In this document: positions 51,750 to 61,178 of the stretch, piece by piece | Layout: every line of letters starts with the position of its first letter | Numbering within the stretch: position 1 is the stretch's first letter | The notes under the pieces: model-generated | Told to the model about the DNA's origin: nothing | Seen by the model: the letters and a program-made list of their open reading frames with translations, nothing else | Database searches by the model: none | Assembly: GCA_020073465.1 (NCBI GenBank) | Contig: JAIQFC010000001.1 | Location: forward strand, 248,001-312,000 | From: Terriglobia bacterium | Lineage (GTDB): Bacteria; Acidobacteriota; Terriglobia; Terriglobales; Acidobacteriaceae | DNA: 64,000 nt | Reading direction: 5' to 3' | Position numbers and translations under genes: made by a program

Positions 51750-54644
51750 GTGCCCAGGCGCGGCTGCGTTGTCCGCACCGCCGCGTCGCCATCTCCTTCA
51801 TTTGCAGGATGTTGGCGCTTGTGGCGTGTCTGCTTCGCGTCGCTGCTGATGCTCGCGGCGTCTCTGAGCTGGGCACAGACCGACGTCGTCTCTGAAATCG
51901 ACGTTAACGGCAATCGCCGGATTCCCGCGGACACGATTCGCGCGCGCATCTTCACCAAGCCGGGTGACATTTACGATCCCGCCAGCCTGGAACGCGATTT
52001 CAATTCGCTGTGGAACACGGGCTACTTCGAAGACATCCGCTTCACCCGGGAACAAACACCGAAAGGCTGGCGCATCATCGTGCAGGTGAAGGAAAAGCCG
52101 ACGATTCGCGAGATCAACTACGTTGGCCTGAGTTCGGTCTCCACCAGCGACGTGCTTGATCGCTTTAAGCAAGCCAAGGTCGGCCTTTCGGTCGAGAGCC
52201 AGTACGACCCCACGCGTATCAAGAAGGCGGAAGTGACTATCAAGGAGTTGCTGTCCGAGCACGGGCGGCAGTTTGCCACGATTCGCACCGAGGTCCGGCA
52301 AATTCCTCCGGCGGCGATCGGAATTACGTTCGTAGTCAAAGAGGGTCCGAAGGTCAAAGTCGGGAAGATCAAGTTCGACGGCAATAAGAACATCAACAGC
52401 CGCCTGCTGCGCGCGGCCATGAAGAACCTGCGGCCGATCGGCGTACCGCACTCGATTTTTCTGGAGAATATTTTCGCCAAGACGTACGACGCGACCAAAC
52501 TCGAAGAAGATACCGAGCGAGTGCGCGCCGAGTACCAGAACCGCGGCTACTTCAAAGTCGTCGTAAGAGACCCGAAAACGGAAATCCACGACACGGGACA
52601 CAAGGGTTTCCACGTTCCCCTGCTGCAGCATGGTGCCGGCAAAGCTGTGGATATCACCATGCCGATCGAGGAAGGCGACAAATACCGTCTGGGCAAGATC
52701 ACGTTCAAGAACAACAAGGCGATCCAGAATGTGGCCGCACTGCGGAACCTGTTCCCGATCAAGGATGGAGACATCTTCAGCCGCGAAAAGGTCGCCAAGG
52801 GCCTGGAGAACCTGCGCAAGGCGTACGGCACACAGGGATTCATCAACTTCACGTCGGTGCCGGGCACGACGTTTGACGACGAAAAGAAGCTGGCGTTCCT
52901 GGAAATCGACGTGGACGAGGGCAAGCAGTTCTACGTCCGGCGCATCGAGTTTCAGGGCAATACCACAACCCGCGATAAGGTCATCCGGCGCGAGTTGGCG
53001 CTGGAAGAAGGCAACATCTACAACTCGCACTTGTGGGAATTGAGTCTTCTGCGGTTGAACCAGCTTTCCTATTTCGATCAGCTCAAGCCGGATGATCCCA
53101 ACACCACCGACAAGAGGCTGGATGAAAAGACTGGCGCCGTCGACCTGACGCTGAAGGTGAAGGAAAAAGGGAAGAACAGCATTGGCCTGAATGGCGGCGT
53201 GAGCGGGCTTGAGGGTGCCTTTGTCGGGCTGAGCTATTCGACCAACAACTTCCTCGGTTTGGGTGAGACGCTGCAGGTTCAAGTCAGCCTGGGAAACCTG
53301 GCGCGCAGTGTATTGTTCGCTTTCACGCAGCCCTACATGTTCGATCGCCCTCTGCAGTTCGGCTTCAGCGTGTACGGGAACAAGATCAGCTTCAACCAGG
53401 CTCGGCAACTTTCGATTTTCAGCGGGCAGAACCTGAATCTTCCCAACGCCGTGCTGCAGAATCTGCAGAATTACACGCAGTCGAGCGCCGGATTCACGAC
53501 CTCGTTGAGCTATCCGCTGCGCCGGTCGTTCAAGCGCGTGGGGATGACGTACTCGCTCGACCGGTCGTCGTTGCTGGCGCTGAGCACGGCGTCCAAGAGT
53601 TTATTTGAATTCCTGGCTTTCCGCGGGATCTCAGGGCCCAACGCGCTATCGGGAATCATTACGAGCAAGATTTTCCCGAACTTCTCCTTCAACACGCTGG
53701 ATAGCGGACTGTACCCCCACAGCGGGCATCAGTTGACACTGGGCGCTGAGTTTGCGGGACTGGGTGGGACGGTCAAATCGATCCGGCCGATCGCCTCGTA
53801 CAAACGCTTTATCCCGGTGCAGAACCACCGCAATGCTATCGGCTTCAATTTTCAGGGATCATTTATCAGCGGTTTTGGGGGCCTGGTAGCGCCGCCGTTC
53901 CAGCGCTTCTACATGGGCGGCGAGAACGACATTCGCGGTTTTGACATCAGATCCGTATCCCCGGTGGCGTTTCTGCCGAGCGCGGGGTCGATTATCCTGA
54001 GAGATCAGCACGGCAACCCGGTGCCGGCGAATCCGGCCCGGCCCTGCAACACTGCGCTGGCCTCGCCCGCGTCGAATTGTGTGACCGTGCCGATTCCGGT
54101 GGATCAGATTGTGTTTCCGGGCGGCGACCTGAGCCTGTCAACGAACGTGGAGTATCGCATCACGATTTTTGGGCCAGTAGTCCTGGCTCCGTTTGTGGAC
54201 GGCGGCATCGATCCCATCATTCGTCGTTCCCAGTTGCAGATCGCCTCGCAGCAGTACCAGGGCGTGGTCAGCACCTTGTTTGGGTGTCCGCAACTGGATC
54301 CAACACGACCCAGCGGCTGTGCGCCGGGCAGCCTGCTGAGCCCCCGTCCTTCGCAGGATCTGCAGGTGCTGGGCTCGACCAACTGGAAGCCGCGAGTGTC
54401 CACCGGGCTTGAGTTGCAGATGTTTCTGCCCGTGGTCAACGCCCCCTTCCGCATCTACTGGGCGTATAACCCGTTGCGGCTGAACAGCCCGGCGAATCCG
54501 CCGATTCCGATCACGCGGGCGATGTTCCCCCCGGGCGCGGCGGGCGATTACACTTTTGCGCTGGCGAAAACCACGTATGCACCCAGCTTCCTGCTACGGG
54601 AGCCCCGGAAGACGTTCCGGTTCACCGTGGCGACTACGTTCTGA
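51750..54644 (+). CDS. bamA: Outer-membrane assembly factor BamA
   Basis: A 964-residue Omp85 protein that inserts beta-barrels into the outer membrane. After a long signal region (about 1-43) come five POTRA domains (about 45-470) and a 16-strand barrel ending in VATTF. The barrel motif GGENDIRGFD matches the conserved (V/I)RGF of loop 6. Extra loops around residues 760-870 lengthen the barrel. The start is a GTG with GGAG upstream. Two Skp-like chaperone genes follow. Confidence 0.95.
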   Translation: MPRRGCVVRTAASPSPSFAGCWRLWRVCFASLLMLAASLSWAQTDVVSEIDVNGNRRIPADTIRARIFTKPGDIYDPASLERDFNSLWNTGYFEDIRFTREQTPKGWRIIVQVKEKPTIREINYVGLSSVSTSDVLDRFKQAKVGLSVESQYDPTRIKKAEVTIKELLSEHGRQFATIRTEVRQIPPAAIGITFVVKEGPKVKVGKIKFDGNKNINSRLLRAAMKNLRPIGVPHSIFLENIFAKTYDATKLEEDTERVRAEYQNRGYFKVVVRDPKTEIHDTGHKGFHVPLLQHGAGKAVDITMPIEEGDKYRLGKITFKNNKAIQNVAALRNLFPIKDGDIFSREKVAKGLENLRKAYGTQGFINFTSVPGTTFDDEKKLAFLEIDVDEGKQFYVRRIEFQGNTTTRDKVIRRELALEEGNIYNSHLWELSLLRLNQLSYFDQLKPDDPNTTDKRLDEKTGAVDLTLKVKEKGKNSIGLNGGVSGLEGAFVGLSYSTNNFLGLGETLQVQVSLGNLARSVLFAFTQPYMFDRPLQFGFSVYGNKISFNQARQLSIFSGQNLNLPNAVLQNLQNYTQSSAGFTTSLSYPLRRSFKRVGMTYSLDRSSLLALSTASKSLFEFLAFRGISGPNALSGIITSKIFPNFSFNTLDSGLYPHSGHQLTLGAEFAGLGGTVKSIRPIASYKRFIPVQNHRNAIGFNFQGSFISGFGGLVAPPFQRFYMGGENDIRGFDIRSVSPVAFLPSAGSIILRDQHGNPVPANPARPCNTALASPASNCVTVPIPVDQIVFPGGDLSLSTNVEYRITIFGPVVLAPFVDGGIDPIIRRSQLQIASQQYQGVVSTLFGCPQLDPTRPSGCAPGSLLSPRPSQDLQVLGSTNWKPRVSTGLELQMFLPVVNAPFRIYWAYNPLRLNSPANPPIPITRAMFPPGAAGDYTFALAKTTYAPSFLLREPRKTFRFTVATTF

Positions 54645-54658
54645 TACGAAAGGCTGGT

Positions 54659-54688
54659 TTGACGGCGAAGGAATGGGGTCTCTATAAT
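54659..54688 (+). promoter_or_regulatory. Promoter before the ompH pair
   Basis: TTGACG (54659-54664), 18-base spacer, TATAAT (54683-54688), about 200 bases before the first OmpH gene. Confidence 0.55.
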
Positions 54689-54886
54689 TACACTGATCCA
54701 CGCCATTGCAGGAGTTGGCAGGGTGGAAGCAACGCCCGCAGCCTCGGCGTGTGACGCTGGCAATCTAGTGCGCCGTTTCCGACGGCGGCCGTTCGCGGCG
54801 GAGACCTCTTTGAGTACGGCCCAGCGTAGACTGAAAAATCTGAAGTCATTCCCGGAACCATGTTCCAAGGAGTTTCAACCAATCCC

Positions 54887-55609
54887 ATGACAAGCAAGGT
54901 TGTGCGACTTTTCCTGGCCGCTGCGGTCCTCGTTGGGATCTCCGCGCTCGCTCAAACCGGCAGTGCGGGTACGCCTGTTGCCTCAGCTGCCACGCCGGCG
55001 GTTTCCACGCCTTCGGTGCCCGCGACGGCCTCCAGCACGCGAGTAGGCACCATTAATGTGGAGCAAGCCGTTGTCGGCTCCAACGAGGGGCGCCGTGATT
55101 TTGAGGCCCTGAGCAAGAAACTGGAGCCCAAGCAGACCGAACTCAAAGGTCAGAACGATGAACTGGAAGCGCTGCAGAAGCAACTGCAAACCCAGCAAGA
55201 TAAGCTGAATGCCGATGCGCTCGCCAGCCTGCAAAAGCAGATCGAGACCAAGAAGAAGTCCTTCGATCGAGCGGTGCAGGATGCGCAAGAGGACGCCCAG
55301 GGTCAGCAGAAGGAAATATTCCAGCGCATTTTGCAGAAGATGGCTCCGGTGATCGTGAAATACGCGCAGGACAACGGCATCGGCATGATCGTGGATACGT
55401 CAAACCCCTGGCCCCAAAGTCCCATTCTGTGGGCGGGTCAGGGAGTAGATATCACCCGGCCGATAGTGGAAGCGTACAACGTACAATCGGGCGTGCCTGC
55501 ACCCGCTTCCGCTGCGACTGCGAAGCCGGCCTCTCCCAAGCCGGTGACCGGTACGTCTGGCGCAACGCCCAAGCCGGCGACGCCGAAACCAACCGAGGCA
55601 CCGAAGTAG
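54887..55609 (+). CDS. OmpH/Skp-like periplasmic chaperone, copy 1
   Basis: A 240-residue exported chaperone that would hold unfolded outer-membrane proteins for BamA. A signal peptide (about 1-22) and Ala/Thr/Pro linker precede VGTINVEQAVVGSNEGRRDFEAL, then long coiled helices (about 65-145) and the QRILQKMAPVIVKYAQDNGIG core. The Ala/Pro/Lys-rich tail after about 200 is unusual. The start at 54887 follows AAGGAG and matches that of copy 2. It lies 26 bases before copy 2, and both follow bamA. Confidence 0.88.
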   Translation: MTSKVVRLFLAAAVLVGISALAQTGSAGTPVASAATPAVSTPSVPATASSTRVGTINVEQAVVGSNEGRRDFEALSKKLEPKQTELKGQNDELEALQKQLQTQQDKLNADALASLQKQIETKKKSFDRAVQDAQEDAQGQQKEIFQRILQKMAPVIVKYAQDNGIGMIVDTSNPWPQSPILWAGQGVDITRPIVEAYNVQSGVPAPASAATAKPASPKPVTGTSGATPKPATPKPTEAPK

Positions 55610-55635
55610 TTCTGAGAAGGAGTTCAACCGATCCA

Positions 55636-56367
55636 ATGACAAGCAAGTCTCTGCGACTTTTCCTGGCGGCTGCGGTTCTCTCTGCGATTTCCGCACTAGC
55701 CCAAACCGGCGGTACGACTGCGCCGGGAGGTTCGTCCACCACGCCTGTTCCCGCTCCTTCCCAGCCTGCGACGGGTGCGAGCACCGGCACACGGGTGGGG
55801 ACCATCAACATTGAGGGCGCCATCTTTGGCACCAACGAGGGCCGTCGTGACTTCGAAGCTCTGCAAAAGAAACTGGAGCCCAAGCAGAATGAGCTCAAGA
55901 GCCAGAATGACGACCTCGATGCGCTGAAGAAGCAATTGAGCACCCAGGGCGACAAGCTGAACGAAGAGGCGCTTGCCAACTTGCGCAAGCAGATCGAAAC
56001 CAAGCAGAAGTCTTTCGATCGTGCCGTACAAGATGCGCAGGAGGAAGCGGGGAACCAGCAGAACGACATCGCTCAACGAATTCTGCAGAAGATGGCGCCC
56101 ATGATCGTGAAGTATGCGCAGGACAACGGTTTCGGCATGATCGTGGACACGACCAAGCCTTGGCCACAGAGTCCAGTGTTGTGGTATGGCGAAGCAGTTG
56201 ACATCACCAAGCCAGTGGTTGACGCTTACAACGCACAGTCTGGTGTGCCTGCCCCAGCTTCAACCGGTACCGCTCCGAAGCCTCCAGTTAGCAGGCCGGT
56301 GGGGGCGACAACGCCCAAGCCCGCGGGCACGGCTCCAAAGCCGGCGCCAACCCAGCCGCCGAAATAG
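55636..56367 (+). CDS. OmpH/Skp-like periplasmic chaperone, copy 2
   Basis: A 243-residue paralog of the preceding gene, nearly identical in signal peptide, coiled region and core (QRILQKMAPMIVKYAQDNGFG), but with a different Pro/Thr-rich linker and tail. The sequence before the start (AAGGAG...ATG) repeats that of copy 1, showing a recent tandem duplication that included the ribosome site. Skp forms trimers, so mixed trimers are possible. A strong terminator follows. Confidence 0.88.
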   Translation: MTSKSLRLFLAAAVLSAISALAQTGGTTAPGGSSTTPVPAPSQPATGASTGTRVGTINIEGAIFGTNEGRRDFEALQKKLEPKQNELKSQNDDLDALKKQLSTQGDKLNEEALANLRKQIETKQKSFDRAVQDAQEEAGNQQNDIAQRILQKMAPMIVKYAQDNGFGMIVDTTKPWPQSPVLWYGEAVDITKPVVDAYNAQSGVPAPASTGTAPKPPVSRPVGATTPKPAGTAPKPAPTQPPK

Positions 56368-56404
56368 TCTTAGAGGACACCACGAGTGTCCGGGAAGTTC
56401 CCAG

Positions 56405-56432
56405 AGGCCGCGTCACAACGCGGCCTTTTTTC
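56405..56432 (+). terminator. Terminator after the ompH pair
   Basis: AGGCCGCG and CGCGGCCT pair around TCACAA, followed by a T-run. Confidence 0.87.
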
Positions 56433-56505
56433 TTTGCGTTCGTGCCGCCCCGATCAGCCGCTCTGGTGTCCATAGCAGCAACGGCATTTCGCCAAGGAGG
56501 ACACC

Positions 56506-57243
56506 ATGTTTGCCGATAGCCTGCTGGAGACTTCATGGGCCCAACGTTCTCGCCGCAGCTGGACCACGCTGAGTTCGTTCGGACTGCAGATGCTGGTGGT
56601 CGGAGGTTTGCTTTTGCTGCCGCTGATCCGGCCAGTGGCATTGCCATTTCTGAGACCGCTGCCGACACCGGTGATGTTGGCTGTTCCGCCCGGACCACCA
56701 CCCGCTGCGCAAGTGCACACGGTGCCGAAGGCCGCGGACAGCAATATGGAGAACGGAAAGATCATCATGCCGCCGTCAATTCCTAGACACGTTCGCGTGT
56801 TCCAGGAGGAGGTCGCCCCACCGCAGATTGCGCAAGTTGGCCCCTATGTGATCGGCAGCCCAGGTCCGGACGGCGCTCGAGACGGGGTTCCCTATTCCAT
56901 CGGGCACCCGTCAAACTCACTGCCCATTCCTCCTCCCCCAACGATTACATCTCATCCTCTGCGGATCTCTGAAATGAGCGAGGGCAACCTGGTCCGCAAA
57001 GTTCAGCCCGCTTACCCGCCGCTCGCGCGTAGCGCGCGGATCCAGGGGAGCGTTGTACTCGCCGCCATCATCAGCAGGGAAGGCACGATCGAGAATCTGC
57101 GCGTACTGGCTGGCCATCCGATGCTGGTTCCGGCGGCGATTGAGGCCGTGCGGCAATGGCGCTATCGGCCGTACATTCTCAACCGGGAACCGATCGAGGT
57201 GGAGACGCAGATCACGGTCAGGTTTTCGCTGTCGGGAAACTGA
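56506..57243 (+). CDS. TonB-like energy transducer
   Basis: A 245-residue TonB-family protein linking inner-membrane energy to outer-membrane receptors. One helix (about 27-46) anchors it; a Pro-rich periplasmic stretch (about 48-155) spans the envelope; the TonB C-terminal domain (about 165-243) has VQPAYPPLARSARIQGSVVL and AVRQWRYRPY. ExbB/ExbD are not encoded nearby. It could serve the receptors at 18.6 and 22.2 kb. AAGGAGG precedes the ATG. Confidence 0.88.
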   Translation: MFADSLLETSWAQRSRRSWTTLSSFGLQMLVVGGLLLLPLIRPVALPFLRPLPTPVMLAVPPGPPPAAQVHTVPKAADSNMENGKIIMPPSIPRHVRVFQEEVAPPQIAQVGPYVIGSPGPDGARDGVPYSIGHPSNSLPIPPPPTITSHPLRISEMSEGNLVRKVQPAYPPLARSARIQGSVVLAAIISREGTIENLRVLAGHPMLVPAAIEAVRQWRYRPYILNREPIEVETQITVRFSLSGN

Positions 57244-57431
57244 GCGAGGGTCTGACATGAACACTTGTGGTGAACGGAGGACGGCCTCGTGGATTTCTGT
57301 ACTACACGTGCCTATAGAAACCCGGTTCCGTACAAAAGGTTGCACAAACGGACGCGTCCAGCAACCTATAGACAAAGGCTCATCCCCAGGACTGCAGGCA
57401 TGCATCCCTGGTGCCCGCTGCCGCATCGAAG

Positions 57432-57453
57432 GAATTAACCGGATAGTTAATTC
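57432..57453. promoter_or_regulatory. Inverted repeat before the BON gene
   Basis: GAATTAAC, six bases, GTTAATTC: a perfect 8-bp inverted repeat about 35 bases before the BON start, a likely regulator site. Confidence 0.4.
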
Positions 57454-57487
57454 GTAAAGATTCGTCAACGGGTCGGAGGTGACCTCT

Positions 57488-58267
57488 ATGACAAAGAAAG
57501 GCTTGCTGAAAACGGCGGGTTCACTGCTGATGGTGGGAGTGCTGAGCGCAACACTCGTTGCCCAGACCTCGGCTGCGGCTCGCTATGACAATCAAATTCA
57601 AACTGCCATCACGCAAAGGCTGGCGGCGAAAAGTCAATTCGCGGATGTGAAATCGGGTGTGGAAGACGGCATCGTGACCCTGACCGGTACCGTCGATCTA
57701 TACCAGCGCAAGCTGGACGCGGCCAAGATCGCTCGAAAAACTGCGAGCGTGCAGGGCGTGCGCAACCTGATTACTGTTGCTGGTCCGACTGTACCGGATG
57801 CGCAACTCGAGCAGAAACTGGCTCGAAAGCTGACCTACGTGCGCGTTGGGTATGACAACACGTTCGAGTACTTCGCCCTGGGTGTGAAGGACGGCGTGGT
57901 GACGGTGGAGGGTCAGGATCGAACCGGCGTAGGTCGCGATGAAGCTTTGGCCGATATCGCGAACATGCCTGGGGTGAAAGATGTGATCGCGAATATCAGC
58001 GTGTCGCCAACGTCGATCTTTGACGATGGCATCCGCTTGCGCACGGCTCGCGCCATCTATCGCGATCCGGTGCTCAGCAAGTACGCGATCGATCCGGCGC
58101 GTTCGATCCGGATCATCGTGGCCAACGGGCACGTCACGTTGTATGGCTCCGTGGATAGCAAAATGGACAAGGAAGTCGCCGGAATCCGTGCTGGCAGCGT
58201 GTTTGGCGCATTCAGCGTGGACAACAAGCTGGTCGTCGAAGGAAAGTCAGGCCAGCAAGGCATGTAA
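57488..58267 (+). CDS. Exported protein with three BON domains
   Basis: A 259-residue periplasmic protein. A signal peptide (about 1-31) precedes three BON-type repeats, each with a helix and a VxxGxVxL-like strand (VEDGIVTLTGTVDLY, VKDGVVTVEGQDRTG, VANGHVTLYGSVDS). BON domains bind phospholipid surfaces, as in OsmY, and protect the envelope under stress. GGAGG eight bases before the ATG fixes the start. The gene lies after the TonB-like gene but with its own 244-base leader region. Confidence 0.88.
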   Translation: MTKKGLLKTAGSLLMVGVLSATLVAQTSAAARYDNQIQTAITQRLAAKSQFADVKSGVEDGIVTLTGTVDLYQRKLDAAKIARKTASVQGVRNLITVAGPTVPDAQLEQKLARKLTYVRVGYDNTFEYFALGVKDGVVTVEGQDRTGVGRDEALADIANMPGVKDVIANISVSPTSIFDDGIRLRTARAIYRDPVLSKYAIDPARSIRIIVANGHVTLYGSVDSKMDKEVAGIRAGSVFGAFSVDNKLVVEGKSGQQGM

Positions 58268-58289
58268 TGTGGTTAGCGGTGGGTGAAGA

Positions 58290-58315
58290 GGGCGCGGTGC
58301 AAGCTGCGCCCTTTT
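58290..58315 (+). terminator. Probable terminator after the BON gene
   Basis: GGGCGC and GCGCCC pair around a ten-base loop, followed by TTTT; weaker than the others. Confidence 0.5.
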
Positions 58316-58735
58316 CTATTTCGGTGGCGTGTGTTGAAACGGTAGCTTGGTGTACCGTTCCTTTTTCACCTCAATGATCAAGGCAACTCGCCCTTCTGGA
58401 TTCCTCATGGGGAAGGGCTTGCCGGTGTATTTGTGTGAAATGGGATCCATGGATTTCAGTTCCGGATCTGGGCGGCGTTCGATCACGCGCCCGCGGATCT
58501 GAATTTCCTCATAGGGGTTGTCGAGATCCACAATCGACAATGCCACTCTCGGATCGCGGCGGGTATTCTTCGCCTTGAGTGAACCTTCCCCGGTACAGAT
58601 CACCAGATGCTCGCCTTCGCGTCCGACCCACACTGGCACCGACTGCGGAGAGCCATCGGGCATGAGGGTGGCGAGATGGGCAAAGTTAGGGCGGTCAATC
58701 AACTTTCTAGCTTCTGGCGATAGTGTGCTGGGCAT
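58316..58735 (-). CDS. PPOX-class F420/FMN-dependent enzyme
   Basis: A 139-residue split-barrel protein of the PPOX class (TIGR03618-like): NFAHLATLMPDGSPQSVPVWVG, LKAKNTRRDPRVALSIVD and the IQIRGRVIERRPD strand. Relatives use F420 or FMN to reduce small molecules; the cofactor here is unknown. The ATG at 58735 is used; a GTG three codons earlier is possible. It follows larB by 37 bases on the same strand and may be co-transcribed. Confidence 0.85.
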   Translation of the reverse strand: MPSTLSPEARKLIDRPNFAHLATLMPDGSPQSVPVWVGREGEHLVICTGEGSLKAKNTRRDPRVALSIVDLDNPYEEIQIRGRVIERRPDPELKSMDPISHKYTGKPFPMRNPEGRVALIIEVKKERYTKLPFQHTPPK

Positions 58736-58772
58736 AGTACCCACTCTTGATTACGCAATCGGGCATTCGGAT

Positions 58773-59531
58773 TCAGGGAAGGCGGTTGATCAGGGATGCG
58801 ACGTAGCCCGCGCCGAAGCCGTTGTCGATGTTCACCACGCTTACGTTTGAGGCGCAGGAATTTAGCATGCCAAGCAGGGCGGCCAATCCCTTGAACGATG
58901 CACCGTAGCCAACGCTCGTCGGTACCGCGATCACTGGGACTCCCACCAGGCCACCCACTACGCTAGGCAGCGCCCCTTCCATACCGGCACACACAATCAC
59001 GACGCGGGCCTTGGAAAGCGCTTCACGATTGGCCAATAGGCGGTGAATGCCCGCGACGCCGACGTCGTAGAAATGTTCTACGTCGTTGCCCATGATCTCG
59101 GCGGTGACCACCGCTTCCTCAGCGATCGGAATATCGCTGGTTCCCGCTGAAACTACGGCGATCGTCCCCTTGCCGTACTTGCGTACGTCGCGCTGCAGAA
59201 TAATCGCGCGCGCCAGTTCCCGGTATTCCGCTGCCCGCACTTTCTTCTTCACCGCAGCGAACTGTTTCTCATCCGCACGCGTGGCCAGAATGTTGCCGCC
59301 GTGCTTAGCGAGTCGTGCAAAAATCCCGGCCAGGTGTGCCGGCGTCTTCCGCTCTCCCAGAATGACTTCGGGCATGCCAGTCCGGAGGGCGCGGTGATGA
59401 TCCACCTTGGCAAAGCCCAGATCCTCGAACGGAAGATGACGCAGGCGCTCGACTGCTTCGTCCGGGGCAAGCTTGCCACGTCGAACCTGGTCGAATAATT
59501 TGCGGATGGCTTCGGCGTTCACGGGAAGCAA
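58773..59531 (-). CDS. larB: Nickel-pincer cofactor carboxylase LarB
   Basis: A 252-residue PurE-like enzyme that carboxylates and hydrolyses nicotinic acid adenine dinucleotide, the first step towards the nickel-pincer cofactor of lactate racemase. [42 protein letters not shown] and [10 protein letters not shown] are family motifs. The first start is a TTG at 59531; GTG at 59522 is an alternative. LarC, LarE and LarA are not in the window, so partners must lie elsewhere or the product serves another pathway. Confidence 0.92.
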   Translation of the reverse strand: MLPVNAEAIRKLFDQVRRGKLAPDEAVERLRHLPFEDLGFAKVDHHRALRTGMPEVILGERKTPAHLAGIFARLAKHGGNILATRADEKQFAAVKKKVRAAEYRELARAIILQRDVRKYGKGTIAVVSAGTSDIPIAEEAVVTAEIMGNDVEHFYDVGVAGIHRLLANREALSKARVVIVCAGMEGALPSVVGGLVGVPVIAVPTSVGYGASFKGLAALLGMLNSCASNVSVVNIDNGFGAGYVASLINRLP

Positions 59532-59591
59532 TCAGCTGTCAGCATTTCAGCCGATCGACTTCTAGATTAGCATCCGAGCCGGACCCAGGTG

Positions 59592-61172
59592 TCAGGTGCG
59601 TTCAGAGCGGGAGAACGCGCGTGCCTTGGCGATCATGGCGGCGCAAATTTTGCGGGCCAGCCCCGGTTCGTCAAGATGAGCGAGGAACAGGCGGCGCAAC
59701 CCGCTTTGCCTGACCTTGCCCGCCAGGTAGGCGTTGTACAGGAGGCTTCCCAGGCGGTATCCCCAACTCTGCGCTGCAGATTCGAAGTTCTCCGCATCGG
59801 CCCGGACGGCAGTCAGTGCTGCTTTCTCGCAGGCAGCGCGCGATAGCTGAGGCGAGTCTTCGGTGTGCGCCGCGGGCCGCGAAGGATGAAGCACGCGCGA
59901 GCCGAAGAACGCCACCGCGTGTTCGATCACTCGCGCGTAGAAATGATCGGCTGAGCGGGCGTGCTCAACAATCCCGTCTGCGGACGTGCCGTTCACCCTG
60001 AGCGGCAAACCTTGGCAGGCCTGATGCAGAAAGTGGGCTGCGTCCTCGGCCGCGTGCATCAATTGAAATTCGCGGACATAGAAAGCGTTGACCTGCGGAA
60101 GGTAAGCGCTGCCCCGTTGTTCCACGCTGGCCAGCATCGTTTCCCGCTCCTGCTCGCTCACGCCTTTGCGCGACAGCAGGCGCCGCAACATTGCGTCGGA
60201 GGAGCTGCCGTGGACCTCCGGCAGCATGTCAATCAGGAACTTGGGCTGCGTACCGTTGTGCGGCGAATAGCGGTTGATCTCGAGAAAGCTGGCGAGGCTG
60301 TCGATCAGGTTGTAGATCGTAGGTGCGAAATCCGGTCCGCCGTCGCAGCGGCTCCACTGGTCGAGAAACAGGCGGTAGCTTTCGTATTTTTCGAGTGGCG
60401 TGGCATTGAAGACGCACAGGACGTCGTCGTTGACCCGCACAGCTTCAACTTTGTCCGCACGCTCCCCCGCAGCGCGCCAGTATAGGGAGTCGACGTTTTG
60501 CAGCACGGTGAGGACTCTTGAGCCGGGCATCTGCTGATCCAGCACGCGGGGCAGGTGACCGGGAGCGAGGTGCGACTCGCCGAACAGAACGAATATCACC
60601 GCGTTCGGGTGCCTTTCGCGAATCTCGGCAATCTTGCTGGCGGCGTGCCGGTCTCGCGCCCCGATCTTGCGCAGATCTTCGCGCGGCATGCAATCCAGAC
60701 CGTAGATCGCCTCGGCGTGGTCGCGGGCCGTCGTCAGCAGCTCGTGGAATGGAGTCCAATCGTAGCCCCAGTCGAGATCAAAGCGGATGCGCTGGCGGAG
60801 TTCACTTTCATCGATCTCGCGGCGCCACCATTCTTCGAGAATGTGCTGGTCGCGGGCAAAGATGGTCTCGACTCCGAGGACCACGCGACGGTCTCCCGCC
60901 AGGGCCCTCTGCTCGATGAGCGATGCGGCGTAACGCTGGGCGGCGGGCAGAGCGTGATAGTCACCGATCAGAACGATGTCGGCCACAGCCAAGGCGTTTT
61001 GAATCTGCTGGGAGTCGAGAAGAGAGTCGTAGTTGCGGAAGGCCTGGCTGAACTCCCGCAGGTATTTGCGGCGATTGTGTGAATCTTGGGCGCGGATTTC
61101 GCGCTCCACGCCGGCCAGCGCGTGCAGCTGCACTGCGCTGCGCCGGGATCGCAAATTGGCCGTCGATGCCAT
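59592..61172 (-). CDS. ChaN-like protein with C-terminal extension
   Basis: A 526-residue protein whose N-terminal half (about 60-270) is a ChaN/Tiki-type domain: IVLIGDYHALPAAQRYAASLIE, VVLGVETIF and FVLFGESHLAPGHL, with conserved acidic and His residues; ChaN binds haem in some bacteria and Tiki relatives are metalloproteases. The C-terminal half is helical and unassigned. There is no signal peptide, unlike typical ChaN. AGGAG inside a spacer repeat may be its ribosome site. It precedes larB on the same strand by about 60 bases. Confidence 0.8.
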   Translation of the reverse strand: MASTANLRSRRSAVQLHALAGVEREIRAQDSHNRRKYLREFSQAFRNYDSLLDSQQIQNALAVADIVLIGDYHALPAAQRYAASLIEQRALAGDRRVVLGVETIFARDQHILEEWWRREIDESELRQRIRFDLDWGYDWTPFHELLTTARDHAEAIYGLDCMPREDLRKIGARDRHAASKIAEIRERHPNAVIFVLFGESHLAPGHLPRVLDQQMPGSRVLTVLQNVDSLYWRAAGERADKVEAVRVNDDVLCVFNATPLEKYESYRLFLDQWSRCDGGPDFAPTIYNLIDSLASFLEINRYSPHNGTQPKFLIDMLPEVHGSSSDAMLRRLLSRKGVSEQERETMLASVEQRGSAYLPQVNAFYVREFQLMHAAEDAAHFLHQACQGLPLRVNGTSADGIVEHARSADHFYARVIEHAVAFFGSRVLHPSRPAAHTEDSPQLSRAACEKAALTAVRADAENFESAAQSWGYRLGSLLYNAYLAGKVRQSGLRRLFLAHLDEPGLARKICAAMIAKARAFSRSERT

Positions 61173-61178
61173 AAGGAC

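Noticed and set aside
51798-53408. A 536-codon minus-strand frame inside bamA
   Set aside because: GC-rich third positions keep the antisense frame open; BamA domains are unmistakable on the plus strand.
57257-57457. A possible 66-codon gene (MNTCGERRTASW...) between the TonB-like and BON genes
   Set aside because: No ribosome site, unusual composition, and it runs into the probable promoter region of the BON gene.
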